This document shows, one piece after another, positions 6,433 to 12,615 of a stretch of DNA of 17,469 nucleotides. Under the pieces are notes generated by a model that saw only the letters and a program-made list of their open reading frames with translations, did no database searches and was not told the origin of the DNA. The stretch spans positions 1-17,469 of the forward strand of contig JBKQTR010000091.1 in NCBI GenBank assembly GCA_052143095.1, read 5' to 3'. This stretch comes from DAHUYF01 sp052143095. Lineage in GTDB: Bacteria > Pseudomonadota > Alphaproteobacteria > ATCC43930 > CGMCC-115725. The position numbers were made by a program, and so were the translations under genes. Numbering within the stretch: the first letter of the stretch is position 1; each line of letters starts with the position of its first letter.

Positions 6433-6662
6433 TGGCACCGCACGATCCCACCGCCGAGCGCGAGCGAGCTTACTCACGACAGGCTCTTCGCGCCGCGTAT
6501 CTGCTGATGGCCAAATTCGGCCCCGACGCCTACGACGAGGCATGCTGCCGCTTCGCGCTGGCTTGGCGCGCCAGGACTGACGAGCCCGGAGACGAGGTCG
6601 CCTGGTGGTTGATCGCCGAGGCCATCCGCACCCTCGAGGGCATCGCCGAGAGAGCGTGCTGA
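6429..6662 (+). CDS. Hypothetical helical protein (77 aa)
   Basis: The product begins MMAPHDPTAERERAYSRQAL and continues with RAAYLLMAKFGPDAYDEACC, RFALAWRARTDEP and EVAWWLIAEAIRTLEGIAER: a small helical, cytoplasmic protein. The open frame reaches back to 6339, but that part is the 61-bp intergenic repeat, so the start at 6429/6432 is preferred; translation may depend on the minigene at 6406. Its stop is 3 bases before the terminase small subunit start, so the two are in one operon. I know similar small proteins only as hypotheticals next to phage genes, and no function is assigned. Confidence 0.6.
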   Translation: MMAPHDPTAERERAYSRQALRAAYLLMAKFGPDAYDEACCRFALAWRARTDEPGDEVAWWLIAEAIRTLEGIAERAC

Positions 6663-6665
6663 CCA

Positions 6666-7352
6666 ATGGCCAGGGGCAAGCTCAACGCGAGACAGCGAAA
6701 ATTCGTGCTGGTCTTCGTCAAGACGGGAAATGCCACACAGGCCGCCAGGGAGGCGGGCTACTCCCTTCGAACTGCCGACCGTCAAGGACATGATCTCTTG
6801 AAAAATCCTGAGATTGCGGGCGAAATCGCCAAGCGGCAGGGTCAACTCGCAATCAGGCTGGAGATTTCCGCCGAACGGCTGGTGACCGAGATGGCCAGAC
6901 TCGCCTTCTGCGACCCCCGCAAGCTTTTCGGGCCGGACGGCATGCTTCGCCACATCAATGAGCTGGACGACGACATGGCCGCGGCGATCAGCAGCGTCGA
7001 GGTTTTGACGCGCCCGATGAAGAACGCGCCGCTTGGCATGATCGAGCAGATTACCAAGATTCGCCTACACGGCAAAAACGGTGCAATCCAAAACTTGGCC
7101 CGCGCTCTTGGATTACGCGGGTTTAGGCCGAGCGTGTTGGACTTACCACCCCCGGACCCATCGCCCAATGGTCAAGGGCGCATCGCGCTGGGCGATCTCC
7201 TGAGCGACCTCTCGCCGGAGGAGTTGGCACGCTTCCGCGCAAACGTGGACATGCTCAAGGCAGCGGAGCAAAGGCGCATCACGCGCACGATCGACGGAGA
7301 GGCCGAGGAGCAGCCGGACGAGGGCGACGCCGAGGCCGAGGACGGCGAGTAA
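6666..7352 (+). CDS. terS: Phage terminase small subunit
   Basis: 228 aa, matching the Terminase_2 family along its length. The opening KLNARQRKFVLVFVKTGNAT leads to the DNA-binding helix-turn-helix NATQAAREAGYS (residues 22-33) and HDLLKNPEIAGEIAKRQ. A central oligomerisation region follows (EISAERLVTEMARLAFCDPR, LFGPDGML, ELDDDMAAAISSVEV), then the typical closing strand and helix KIRLHGKNGAIQNLARALGL. The protein recognises the packaging site on phage DNA and hands it to the large ATPase/nuclease subunit. The C-terminal extension is proline-rich then very acidic (the last ~18 residues). Normally the large subunit gene follows directly; here a 53-aa lipoprotein gene and a toxin-antitoxin pair follow instead. 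The small subunit is therefore an orphan, as in phage satellites that redirect a helper's packaging, or in a decayed prophage. Confidence 0.88.
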   Translation: MARGKLNARQRKFVLVFVKTGNATQAAREAGYSLRTADRQGHDLLKNPEIAGEIAKRQGQLAIRLEISAERLVTEMARLAFCDPRKLFGPDGMLRHINELDDDMAAAISSVEVLTRPMKNAPLGMIEQITKIRLHGKNGAIQNLARALGLRGFRPSVLDLPPPDPSPNGQGRIALGDLLSDLSPEELARFRANVDMLKAAEQRRITRTIDGEAEEQPDEGDAEAEDGE

Positions 7353-7404
7353 AAGCGGCCGTGCCAGGGGAGCGCCACCTAACATCCTACTGGTTGCCTG
7401 GAGA

Positions 7405-7433
7405 TTGACACCGCCGAGCCGCGATCCCTAGCG
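7405..7433 (+). promoter_or_regulatory. Possible promoter of the small lipoprotein gene
   Basis: A perfect TTGACA (7405-7410) is followed after 17-18 bases by CTAGCG/TAGCGT, a poor -10. The ATG of the lipoprotein gene lies about 20 bases further on. Alphaproteobacterial promoters often have weak -10 boxes, so this is plausible but not secure. Confidence 0.35.
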
Positions 7434-7454
7434 TCGAGGCCAAGGGAGGGTGCC

Positions 7455-7616
7455 ATGGAGCTCAAGCGGCAGTCCTGGACGGCAAAACGTGCCGCTCTTC
7501 TCGCCTCGACGGCGATCATCGCCTTGCTGAGTGCCTGCCAATCTTCCGGCGGCGGTGCGCCGGCCACGTCGAGCGGCGATGACTACCAGCGCTACGGCTT
7601 TGGCGTCATGTATTAA
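7455..7616 (+). CDS. Small lipoprotein (53 aa)
   Basis: GGGAGG stands 5 bases before the ATG. The protein has a basic N-terminus (MELKRQSWTAKR), a hydrophobic core (AALLASTAIIALLS) and a clear lipobox LSAC with the cysteine at residue 28. A 25-residue mature part of Ser/Gly then YQRYGFGVMY follows. It should be lipidated and membrane-anchored. It resembles the 79-aa lipoprotein at the left end in layout and in its Tyr/Gly-rich tail, though not in alignable sequence. It lies 102 bases after the terminase small subunit, where a large subunit would be expected. Small lipoproteins in phage DNA include outer-membrane spanins (Rz1), but no partner is seen, so function is open. Confidence 0.7.
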   Translation: MELKRQSWTAKRAALLASTAIIALLSACQSSGGGAPATSSGDDYQRYGFGVMY

Positions 7617-7938
7617 AACAGAGCCGATCGCATAGCGAGCCAACCCTCGCGGTGTGCCAGCGGAACCGGCACGGGCCGCCCCGGCATTCGATCTACCGGC
7701 GATCGCGAGGGAGGAAGGCGACGACGGGCCGTGGGCGATGTAGCTGCGCCACACACGCCGCGGTCGGTCGGGGGATGGCGCTCGACCCCCGACTTGCGCG
7801 TGCACGCCCCCTCCCCGTTGAGGGCGCGGGCGTTTGAAGGCTTCCCGCATCCGATTGCGGACGATCCAGCGCTGCGGCCGCGCCAAACGGCTGACGCGAG
7901 CGCCCGTCGGCGGTAGAACTCGGGGCCGCGATCACGGC
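7617..7938. other. Gene-free stretch with repeat copy 2
   Basis: This 322-bp stretch lies between the converging lipoprotein and PIN-toxin genes. The open frames across it are Arg/Pro-rich and have no start signals, so I read it as non-coding. It carries the second 61-bp repeat (7783-7843). No convincing terminator or promoter was found. Confidence 0.6.
7783..7843 (+). repeat. 61-bp direct repeat, copy 2
   Basis: Identical to 6328-6388, same orientation, 1455 bp downstream. The two copies bracket the small ORF, the terminase small subunit gene and the lipoprotein gene. Recombination between them would delete exactly this cassette. Confidence 0.85.
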
Positions 7939-8346
7939 TCACCGCCGAACCAAACTCCTGCCCCTCGTAAACCGATACGGGACATCGTGAACCGTTCCAG
8001 CACGGTGGAGATCCGCATCATCCTGAATGACGGGCCACCACTGAACGAGCCGCTGAGCCTGCAGCCAAAAGCTGTGTCGCGTCCAACTCCGCAGCAGCAC
8101 AAAAACTCTCAGTTTGTTCGCAGCAAGGGTACTCACACGGTAGGGATGCGCCGGTTCCCCGGTGTCCATTGTGATGATCGTCCATTCCTCAGCGGCACGG
8201 GCAAGATCCTCGATCCATGCGGCGTCGGCAGTTTCAGGTGCAAACATCTTGCGCAGCGCCACGGCTGAATGACCGTCGTGATCAGCCAGCGCGTGAATCG
8301 ATTCGGCAAATCGGTGCGAGACGCAGTTATCAAAGAAAAACTTCAC
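7939..8346 (-). CDS. PIN-like toxin, VapC45 type
   Basis: 135 aa. The first strand MKFFFDNCVS with D6, a helix (HRFAESIHALADHDG), and the strand EEWTIITMDTG with D61 fit a PIN-like RNase fold of the VapC45/DUF5615 kind; acidic residues between (for example D41, E46) would complete the metal site. Such toxins cleave RNA when released from the antitoxin. The next part (LRVFVLLRSWTRHSFWLQAQ) fits the following strand and helix. The start overlaps the antitoxin gene by 4 bases (ATGA), the usual antitoxin-first order. The length is close to that of the mycobacterial VapC45 protein as I remember it. The last ~15 residues (RFTRGRSLVRR) are basic. Confidence 0.75.
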   Translation of the reverse strand: MKFFFDNCVSHRFAESIHALADHDGHSAVALRKMFAPETADAAWIEDLARAAEEWTIITMDTGEPAHPYRVSTLAANKLRVFVLLRSWTRHSFWLQAQRLVQWWPVIQDDADLHRAGTVHDVPYRFTRGRSLVRR

Positions 8347-9038
8347 GCCGCGAAGGCGCGCTCGAACTCCAGAGCCTCGTTGGCGGCGGCGACCGAAATC
8401 CCTAGGACACGAGATGCGCGCTGAATGTCCTGATTCTCGGCCTTGAACGTCAACGCGACCACTCGAGTTGGCACGGCCTCTTTGTCGAGCACGGGTTGAC
8501 CGAACTCGCGTTGAGGATCGACCACGACATTACGGTGGCGGCCGAGCGGCCACCATGCACGGGCCCAATCATCGGCCGAAAAGACGACGTCTGCGACGAT
8601 GCTCGGCTCGATCGCAGCGGTCATGCCCCACTGTTCGTTTCGAAGATTGAGCAAGCCTTTGTCGCCGGTTTGATGAGCGACTTCGGCCAGAATGTCCTTG
8701 CCGTCTGTCTTGAAGGTGCGCGTCGACAACGGATGATCTGGCCGAATCATATCGCGCGCTTTGATGAGCACCTGCCTAATGTGCTGCAGGCTCACGCCGT
8801 GCGCGCGGAACGCCCGAACAAAACGCAGCTCCATCAGGTCTAGGAAGCCCAGCCGCAGCTCGCCGTCGCTGCTCGGGAGCTGTGGCTCCCACAAAGGAGG
8901 ATGATGCCGATACCCGCCAAGCCACCGCCGGACTTCGCTCGGTCGGGTGTGTATCAGGCGGGCGGCCTGCGGTGCTGAATAGACGCCAAGTCCTGTAAAT
9001 GACTTTCCGATCTCTCTGGCGCGGTGTCGCGAGGGCAT
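8343..9038 (-). CDS. MerR-like/DUF433 antitoxin, VapB45 type
   Basis: 231 aa. The N-terminal region VYSAPQAARLIHTRPSEVRR followed by WLGGY is a MerR-like winged helix, and LGFLDLMELRFVRAFRAHGV with SLQHIRQVLIKARD is the usual continuation of this antitoxin family. The C-terminal DUF433 helical domain (VVVDPQREFGQPVLDKEAVP, then FKAENQDIQRASRVLGISVA and ANEALEFERAFAA) probably binds and blocks the toxin. The pair resembles Rv2018-Rv2019 (VapBC45) in domain order. The gene overlaps the toxin start. The ATG at 9038 has only a weak ribosome binding site but gives a complete N-terminus. The protein probably represses its own promoter at 9067-9096. Confidence 0.8.
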   Translation of the reverse strand: MPSRHRAREIGKSFTGLGVYSAPQAARLIHTRPSEVRRWLGGYRHHPPLWEPQLPSSDGELRLGFLDLMELRFVRAFRAHGVSLQHIRQVLIKARDMIRPDHPLSTRTFKTDGKDILAEVAHQTGDKGLLNLRNEQWGMTAAIEPSIVADVVFSADDWARAWWPLGRHRNVVVDPQREFGQPVLDKEAVPTRVVALTFKAENQDIQRASRVLGISVAAANEALEFERAFAA

Positions 9039-9066
9039 GACCGGGTGCCGTGCATAAGCTGCACTG

Positions 9067-9096
9067 ATAATCGCGCCAACGGAAGGTTGCAGTCAA
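9067..9096 (-). promoter_or_regulatory. Toxin-antitoxin promoter and candidate operator
   Basis: On the minus strand TTGACT (9096-9091), an 18-base spacer and GATTAT (9072-9067) give a start near 9060, 22 bases before the antitoxin ATG. The inverted repeat GTTG/CAAC (9086-9089, 9094-9097) covers the -35 and could be the antitoxin's operator. Confidence 0.5.
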
Positions 9097-9100
9097 CGCT

Positions 9101-9116
9101 AAAAATTCCCTGAATT
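9101..9116 (-). terminator. Weak possible intrinsic terminator
   Basis: Read on the minus strand, arms AATTC (9116-9112) and GAATT (9108-9104) with a 3-base loop run into a short T tract. It lies 80 bases after the stop of the replication operon's last gene and just before the toxin-antitoxin promoter. The stem is short and A/T-rich, so termination would be weak. Confidence 0.25.
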
Positions 9117-9195
9117 CGAGGCATTCATGACCGGGAGGCCGGGCCACGATGCTGCAGGCCCACCCGAGCTCCCTGCCTCGCGCGCCTCGGCCGCA

Positions 9196-10179
9196 TCAGA
9201 TGTCGCGTTTGTACCCCGGTCGGCGCAGCTGTAGCTGGCTGCGCGTGATGCCGTGCCCGATCTGGTCCATCTCGCGTTCGCCTGCCGGGTCATCCGGATC
9301 GGCCAGGGCGCCCCTCCGGTATCCCCATTGGACATCACCGCGCTGTTCGGGAATGACGCGTTGCCACGCCGGCCGCGGCGCATCGCCAGGGCCGAACTGG
9401 CCGCCTGCTTCGGGCTGCTCGAGCTCGCCCCCTTGCTGCCGCCGGCGAACACCGCCGGCGCCGAAGCGCGGCGCCTTGCGGGCGGCATAGTTGTGGATTG
9501 AGTCTGAGACGAGCCGCCCACCGGCAGGAACCTGGGCGCCGATCGCCGCCGCAGTCTCATGCGATCGCCTTCCTGACGACAAAGCCTCCGCGATCGTTCG
9601 GCCGCGAGCGTCGTGCGCCTCATGGGTCGTAACTGCATCACCTCGCAGAGCCGCCGCCATGACATCGCCTTTGCTTTCGGGCAATCCCAGAAGCTGCGCG
9701 AGGTCGCGATCATCGACGGCCGGCTTCCGTGCGAAGGCGCGCGCCTTGGCCAGATTGGTCGTCAAAAGCACCCCCTCTCGACGCTCGACAGCGTGGACGC
9801 CTCGGGGAAGCCGGCGCGGTATGGCGGCCTCGTTCCCGCGGGCGACAAAAACCGCATCCTTCACGTGCTGCGGGTCGGCCATTGCCCTGATCTGCGCCGC
9901 GATGTGGGCGCGCGGCTCGGGCGCGCTTCGGACCAGCGGGTGAACCTCGGCCACGCCGCCGCCACGCGCGCGCTTGTCGATCCGGCGCATGGGCTTGGCG
10001 CCCAGCACCTTCCCGCCAGCGCGACGCTTCCGCTTGAGGCGCCGGCGCGGCGACGGATCATCCTCGTCGTGCACGGCCGTGTCGTCGGCGTCCGTCCGGA
10101 TTGGGGTGATTATCACAGCTATGGCGGCGGCGTGTTTCCGTCTGCTGCGCGTCATCGCTGATCGTGGTGATTTGCTCAT
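9196..10179 (-). CDS. Uncharacterised basic protein with GGKVxGxK motif (327 aa)
   Basis: The start at 10179 is chosen because a GAGAGTGAG stretch precedes it and it falls 11 bases after the upstream stop. The Arg/Lys-rich N-terminus (MSKSPRSAMTRSRRKHAAAI) is followed at about residues 50-78 by RAGGKVLGAKPMRRIDKRAR. A middle region (DPQHVKDAVFVARGNEAAIP, then VHAVERREGVLLTTNLAKA and LAQLLGLPESKGDVMAAA) resembles a domain I have seen in uncharacterised phage proteins. The Gly/Gln-rich C-terminus ends ITRSQLQLRRPGYKRDI. Both the GGKV motif and the ending recur in the upstream neighbour, so the two are partial paralogues. It is last in the leftward operon. The charge suggests nucleic-acid binding; the function is unknown. 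Confidence 0.65.
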   Translation of the reverse strand: MSKSPRSAMTRSRRKHAAAIAVIITPIRTDADDTAVHDEDDPSPRRRLKRKRRAGGKVLGAKPMRRIDKRARGGGVAEVHPLVRSAPEPRAHIAAQIRAMADPQHVKDAVFVARGNEAAIPRRLPRGVHAVERREGVLLTTNLAKARAFARKPAVDDRDLAQLLGLPESKGDVMAAALRGDAVTTHEAHDARGRTIAEALSSGRRSHETAAAIGAQVPAGGRLVSDSIHNYAARKAPRFGAGGVRRRQQGGELEQPEAGGQFGPGDAPRPAWQRVIPEQRGDVQWGYRRGALADPDDPAGEREMDQIGHGITRSQLQLRRPGYKRDI

Positions 10180-10190
10180 GTCGCTCACTC

Positions 10191-10589
10191 TCAGATATTC
10201 CTCTTGTCCGTCGGTACGCCCTGCGTGTTCCACAGTCTCCGAATCTGGCTGTGCGTCAGGCCCCCCTGAATCTTCGCCACTTCTCGCGAGCTCGCCTCGT
10301 CCCGCGGTTCTGCCTGGATCTGATTACCCGCCTTAACATCCTCTTCCGGAACGCCTTTGCCGGTAGCGCCGGCGATTTGATTTGCCTGCCATTGGTCGAC
10401 GGCGCCCCCGTCTTGCCGCGCACGTCGGTCAATGCGGCGCGGCGCCTTGCGGCCAGCGACCTTGCCGCCGGCGCGCTTCCGCCGCCGCGCTCGAGCGAGC
10501 CGCGCGCGCTGCAGATCCTCCTCCTCGGCGGTGTCGTCGCCGTGGGCGGTGTTGGGCTGCCTTCGCAATTTCGCCAGCATGCGCTTCAT
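10191..10589 (-). CDS. Uncharacterised basic protein, partial paralogue (132 aa)
   Basis: GAGAGG stands 2-4 bases before the ATG at 10589. After a basic start (MKRMLAKLRRQPN) and an acidic patch (DDTAEEEDL), residues 30-60 hold RRKRAGGKVAGRKAPRRIDR and RARQDGG, matching the motif of the next gene. The Gln/Glu-rich remainder ends LTHSQIRRLWNTQG...DKRNI, parallel to the neighbour's ending. It lacks the central ~200 residues of the larger protein. No enzymatic motif is visible. A short gap of 35 bases separates it from the gene upstream, so one transcript is likely. I have seen comparable 'GG-xxG-xxK-RxDRxAR' segments in rhizobial prophage hypotheticals. Confidence 0.65.
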   Translation of the reverse strand: MKRMLAKLRRQPNTAHGDDTAEEEDLQRARLARARRRKRAGGKVAGRKAPRRIDRRARQDGGAVDQWQANQIAGATGKGVPEEDVKAGNQIQAEPRDEASSREVAKIQGGLTHSQIRRLWNTQGVPTDKRNI

Positions 10590-10624
10590 CGCCTCTCACC
10601 TTGCCTCCCCTTGGTTAAACGCGC

Positions 10625-10894
10625 TCAGGGCGGCAGCGTGCCCGCCGCAAGCGCCCGCATGGCGCGGTCGAGAACCAGCGTCACACCGTTTCCAACGCTG
10701 ATCCGGTTGCTGCCTTGGCCAGGCGGAATGAACTTGAGCTGTTCGAGGAGCGAGATCTCGACTTCGAACACGTCGACCGTCACCGGCACGAGTCCATCCT
10801 TCCGGCGCCGGCGATAGGCGCGCGCCCTCTCGGCGCCCGTCATCGGCTTCACAACGTCGTGACGCTCGCCAGTCTTGGCTTCGTCGGTCATCAT
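10625..10894 (-). CDS. Small basic hypothetical protein (89 aa)
   Basis: Not recognised as a named family. MTGAERARAYRRRRKDGLVP (residues 18-37) is a recurrent Arg-rich signature of small phage and plasmid proteins and probably contacts nucleic acid. The rest (VTVDVFEVEISLLEQLKFIP, then ISVGNGVTLVLDRAMRALAA) predicts a strand followed by helices, similar to ribbon-helix-helix layouts, though I cannot confirm that. The start overlaps the helicase stop by 4 bases (ATGA at 10891-10894), so it is translationally coupled to the helicase. The first two codons are both ATG; the first is used here. Confidence 0.7.
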   Translation of the reverse strand: MMTDEAKTGERHDVVKPMTGAERARAYRRRRKDGLVPVTVDVFEVEISLLEQLKFIPPGQGSNRISVGNGVTLVLDRAMRALAAGTLPP

Positions 10895-12615
10895 GCCCTC
10901 CGTCGCATCGCTTCAAGCGCCGCCGCGGTGATGCGCTTGCGCTGCCATTCCCAGCTCAGCTGGCATGCCGCACCGTATCGCGTCAGACCTCGCGAGGCGA
11001 TGCGGTACCGTGCCATCAGCTCAAGCTGACGTGCCGTCGGCGCCCGTTCCAACCATTCCCGCGTCTTGTGTGCCCCTTCGCCGCTCTCGGTCATACGCAG
11101 AAAATCATCGGCCGCCGAGAGTGCGAGGTAGCGCGGCCCCACCCGCAACGGCACCGCCCAACCCTCCTTCGGCAGGCCGACGGCAACCCACACGCCGCGC
11201 CCCATGTGCCGCAAGGCTGCCGACCCGTCGAAGCCCACGGCAATGAGCCCGTCATCGTCGATCGGCGTCCAAGCGAACTGCGAGCTGGCGAGCACATCGA
11301 CCTCAAGCAGCCGCGCTTCCCGCGTCGCCGCCGCGATGTCGAGCTCGTCTGCATGATCGATGGCCTTGGCCGGGAACTCGTGGCCGCAGAGCGGGCATTC
11401 CCTCACCGCCGCCGGCACCTCGCCGCTGCAGTTCTGGCATTCCTTCTGCGCCGCATCGCCCGCGATCCGATCGGCAAGGCTCCTGCCCGCGATCAGGTCG
11501 CCATGGCGCGCGAGCGAGCGGCCGAAGTCGATCACGATGGCATCGGGTTTGACCAACCCGGGATAGCGCGCGGCATCGAGCGGCCTGAGGCCGCGGCCCG
11601 CCATCTGGATCAACAGGCTCTTGTGCGAACAGCCGCGTAGCAGTGCGACGCACCCGACCCGGGGCTCGTCGAAGCCTTCTGTAAGCACGATCGCGTTCGT
11701 CACCACCTGCGTCTCGCCGCGACGCAGGCGATCGAGGATCGCCGCTCGCTCACCTCTTGGCGTCTCACCGCTCATCAGCTCGGCCGAGATCCCGGACTCG
11801 CGCCATGCCTCAGCCATGGCGGCGGCATGCTCGACCGTCGACGTAAAAGCGATCGTCGCCCGATCTCCGGCCTTCTCAGCCCAAAGCCGCACTGCCTCGG
11901 CGTTACGCTCCGGCGTGTTGAGCACGGCGGCGACGCCTTCCTGCTCGCCGAAGTCGGCGGCATTCCTCACCGCAGCGTCGACCACATCGGGCGGCGCGAG
12001 ATCGAACATGAACGCGCGCGGCGGGACAACGAAGCCGCCGTCGACAAGCTCCCGCAGCGGCAGGTCGAAGCTCACGTTGTCGAAGACGCGGTGCAAGCCC
12101 TGGCCGTCGCCGCGTTCGGGCGTCGCCGTGCAGCCGTAGATCCGCAATCGGGGGCAGCGCTCGCGCGCCGCATCGAGGATCGCCTGCCAAGTCGGCGCTG
12201 TGGCATGATGGGCTTCGTCGAGGATGACGAGGTCGATCGCCGGCATGGTTTCCAGCGTCGCGGCCTTGGCGAGCGTCTGCGCCATGGCGACGACGATGCG
12301 ACCCGACCAATCCTTGCCCTCGGCGGTGACCAGCGACACCGGCACCCCCGGGAGCACCTTCATGCAGGCGTCGAGCCATTGGTCGACCAACTCGGCGCGG
12401 TGCACCACGACGAGCGCCCGGCCGAAGCCGGCCTCTCGCGCAGCCAGCAGCGCCACGATCGTCTTGCCCGATCCTGTCGGCAAGATCTGCAAACTGTTTC
12501 CCCGCCGGCGCAGCGCCGCCGCGCCAAGCTGGGCGGCCTCGCTCTGGTATGGGCGCGGAATTAATCCCGCGGCGTGCAGGCGCTGTTCGGTCGCGCGTAT
12601 CGATGCGAGGGTCAC
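10891..12615 (-). CDS. SF2 DEAD/DEAH-box helicase with zinc ribbon
   Basis: 574 aa. Q-tip RPYQ (21-24), Walker A PTGSGKT (46-52), DEAH box (133-136), TATPERGDG (motif III region, 163-171), a RecA2 domain with TNAIVLTEGFDEP (306-318), and motif VI QMAGRGLR (337-344) make a complete superfamily 2 helicase of the UvrB/type-III-res-like phage group. After RecA2 follow CQNC...CPLC (C393, C396, C407, C410), a likely zinc ribbon, and a C-terminal region (RQLELMARYRIASRGLTRYG) common in prophage helicases. It unwinds DNA during element replication or recombination. The start is GTG at 12615, overlapping the ATPase stop by 4 bases, and its own stop overlaps the next gene. It forms the third step of the primase-ATPase-helicase cassette. 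Confidence 0.9.
   Translation of the reverse strand: MTLASIRATEQRLHAAGLIPRPYQSEAAQLGAAALRRRGNSLQILPTGSGKTIVALLAAREAGFGRALVVVHRAELVDQWLDACMKVLPGVPVSLVTAEGKDWSGRIVVAMAQTLAKAATLETMPAIDLVILDEAHHATAPTWQAILDAARERCPRLRIYGCTATPERGDGQGLHRVFDNVSFDLPLRELVDGGFVVPPRAFMFDLAPPDVVDAAVRNAADFGEQEGVAAVLNTPERNAEAVRLWAEKAGDRATIAFTSTVEHAAAMAEAWRESGISAELMSGETPRGERAAILDRLRRGETQVVTNAIVLTEGFDEPRVGCVALLRGCSHKSLLIQMAGRGLRPLDAARYPGLVKPDAIVIDFGRSLARHGDLIAGRSLADRIAGDAAQKECQNCSGEVPAAVRECPLCGHEFPAKAIDHADELDIAAATREARLLEVDVLASSQFAWTPIDDDGLIAVGFDGSAALRHMGRGVWVAVGLPKEGWAVPLRVGPRYLALSAADDFLRMTESGEGAHKTREWLERAPTARQLELMARYRIASRGLTRYGAACQLSWEWQRKRITAAALEAMRRRA

Noticed and set aside
7617..7938. Long minus-strand frames across the intergenic stretch
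   Set aside because: They run through the 61-bp repeat, are Arg/Pro-rich and lack start signals; the same repeat elsewhere also opens spurious frames.
9613..10161. 182-codon plus-strand frame opposite the 9196-10179 gene
   Set aside because: The minus-strand frame shares a motif and C-terminus with its upstream neighbour and has a start signal and operon spacing; the plus frame has none of these.
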